DNA of 34,269 bases, from contig JANXRL010000153.1 of assembly GCA_025352985.1 (NCBI GenBank), positions 1 through 34,269 on the forward strand, written 5' to 3'. Below the pieces are notes generated by a model that searched no databases, was not told the origin of the DNA, and saw nothing but the letters and a program-made list of their open reading frames with translations. Of the stretch, positions 33,313-34,269 are shown piece after piece (within the stretch, counting starts at the first letter, position 1; every line of letters begins with the position of its first letter). Both the position numbers and the translations under genes were made by a program. This DNA is from Verrucomicrobiota bacterium (GTDB taxonomy: Bacteria > Verrucomicrobiota > Verrucomicrobiia > Opitutales > Opitutaceae).

Positions 33313-33332
33313 GAGCCTGCTTGCAGGCGATT
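33308..33332 (+). repeat. REP-like repeat, copy 3
   Basis: TGTAGGAGCC, stem GCCTGC-TT-GCAGGC and then GGCGATT repeat the pattern of 20506-20530, but with a new stem sequence that still pairs perfectly. The TAG of its TGTAGG is the rnc stop codon. It lies between rnc and mfd. Confidence 0.85.
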
Positions 33333-33371
33333 ACGCCTTCGCTCCATTAGGTATTCGTCATTTTCCGCCTG

Positions 33372-34269
33372 ATGTCCGTCCTCCACCAGCTCTCCCGCCT
33401 CAAGCTCACCGGTGTGTGCCCGCCCGCGCGCGGAGCCGTGCTCGCCGAACTCGCACGCGGACGCCCCGCGCCCGTCTGGCTCGTGGTCGCCGAGGAGCTG
33501 AAACACGCCGAGCAGCTCGCCGAGGACATCGCTTTCTTTCACCGTTCCGCCGGCGGGAATCCCGCCGCGCTCGACGTGCTCGTCTTCCCCGAGTCGATGC
33601 CCGACTCCCGCGACATGCGCGAAGCCTTCGCCGCCTCCGCCGACCGCATGACGGTCCTGTCCCGCCTCCGCGCCACCCGCTCCTCCGCCCCGATCTCTCA
33701 ACTTTCAACTCTCAACGCTCAACTCGTCATCCTGACGACCCCCGCCGCCCTCCTCCAACCCGTCCCCGCGCTCGAAGCATTCTCCACCCGCGAGTTCACC
33801 CTCAAGCGCGGGCAAACCCAGCCGTTCCACGCCCTCCTCGAGCTCCTCAACTCCCTCGACTACGACTCCGAGGCCGTCTGCGAATCCCCCGGCCACTACG
33901 CCATCCGCGGCGGCATCATCGACGTCTATCCCATCACCGCCAACCAGCCCTACCGCCTCGATTTCTTCGGCGACGAAATCGAAGACATCCGCGCCTTCGA
34001 CCCCGTCACCCAACGCTCCGGCGAACAGGTTGAGTCCATCACCCTCGCGGCCTCGCCCCGCCTCAAGCTCGACCCGTCCAAGACCGGCCTCGCCGATTAC
34101 CTTTCGCCCGCCGCCCATCTCGTCTTCGTCGAGCCCGCCTCGCTCGACGAAGAGTTCAGTGCCTTCGCCCGCGAAGGCTTTGACAACCTCACGCCCATTC
34201 TCACCCGCTGTGCCGCCGCCTTCGGCCTGAGCGACCTCGACGAAGCCTCCGCCCTCTTCGACGGCGAAG
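33372..34269 (+). CDS. mfd: transcription-repair coupling factor Mfd, 5' part only
   Basis: Mfd removes stalled RNA polymerase and recruits UvrA. The visible 299 residues are the N-terminal UvrB-like part: LRATRSSAPISQLSTLNAQ, TTPAALLQPVPAL, YDSEAVCESPGHYAIRGG and IIDVYPITANQPYRLDFFGD, then FDPVTQRSGEQ, which are typical. The helicase domain lies beyond the window. The start MSVLHQLSRL is the ATG following the REP repeat. Residues APISQLSTLNAQ are encoded by a simple repeat at 33696-33724 that is not normal for Mfd. The order rnc-mfd is separated by only 59 bases. Confidence 0.92.
   Translation, partial: MSVLHQLSRLKLTGVCPPARGAVLAELARGRPAPVWLVVAEELKHAEQLAEDIAFFHRSAGGNPAALDVLVFPESMPDSRDMREAFAASADRMTVLSRLRATRSSAPISQLSTLNAQLVILTTPAALLQPVPALEAFSTREFTLKRGQTQPFHALLELLNSLDYDSEAVCESPGHYAIRGGIIDVYPITANQPYRLDFFGDEIEDIRAFDPVTQRSGEQVESITLAASPRLKLDPSKTGLADYLSPAAHLVFVEPASLDEEFSAFAREGFDNLTPILTRCAAAFGLSDLDEASALFDGE
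33696..33724 (+). repeat. TCAACT-type direct-repeat tract in frame within mfd
   Basis: CAACT units (CAACTTT, CAACTCT, CAACGCT, CAACT) repeat across this stretch. The tract stays in frame and inserts about nine residues (SQLSTLNAQ) between two conserved parts of Mfd. Such Ser/Thr/Leu/Gln/Asn tracts are unlike the surrounding Ala/Arg-rich coding sequence. Confidence 0.75.

Overview
The window looks like a chromosomal stretch of a GC-rich Verrucomicrobiota bacterium, most likely near the Opitutaceae. This is an inference from gene families, base composition, few clear Shine-Dalgarno sites and many short dispersed repeats at gene ends; no rRNA or other marker in the window proves it. There is no CRISPR array, classical transposase, prophage or rRNA operon.

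Positions 1-9830 are a surface-glycan island, all on the minus strand and read from 9830 towards 1. In order of transcription it holds a nucleotidyltransferase/GHMP-kinase fusion, a plant-type 3,5-epimerase/4-reductase that can stand in for RmlC plus RmlD, rfbB, a broken GxxExxY nuclease gene in a repeat-bounded insert, rfbA, a CDP-paratose-2-epimerase-like enzyme, two Gmd paralogues, a PIN/ribbon-helix-helix toxin-antitoxin pair, and a glycosyltransferase that runs off the window. The genes supply dTDP-rhamnose and GDP-4-keto-6-deoxymannose derivatives, plus at least one unknown activated sugar. manC, further right (23513-24601), would feed GDP-mannose to the Gmd enzymes.

Positions 10017-24601 are mostly housekeeping genes: a GbsR/MarR-type regulator, PolX, a menaquinone block (DHNA-CoA thioesterase, menE, menC), a divergent IMP dehydrogenase, a nucleotidyltransferase pair that may be a toxin-antitoxin module, a divergent adenylosuccinate synthetase, then folC, accD, comF, truA, ruvX and manC on the minus strand.

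Positions 24688-34269 hold a rhodanese, a class IV aminotransferase, a small histone-like HTH protein with a strong terminator, an SDR dehydrogenase, an HTH-metallo-beta-lactamase fusion, an orphan PAS histidine kinase, tRNA-Cys(GCA) with a terminator, an orphan ParA, two ABC-2 type permeases without an ATPase, rnc, and the 5' part of mfd.

Short repeats run through the whole window. One family is REP-like, with three copies whose stems covary. Another is shared hairpins at 19111-19200 and 22972-23050. Others are several simple direct-repeat tracts at gene starts and, in two cases, in frame inside proteins (glycosyltransferase and Mfd). These, the GxxExxY insert and the unusual sugar enzymes are the most unusual content.
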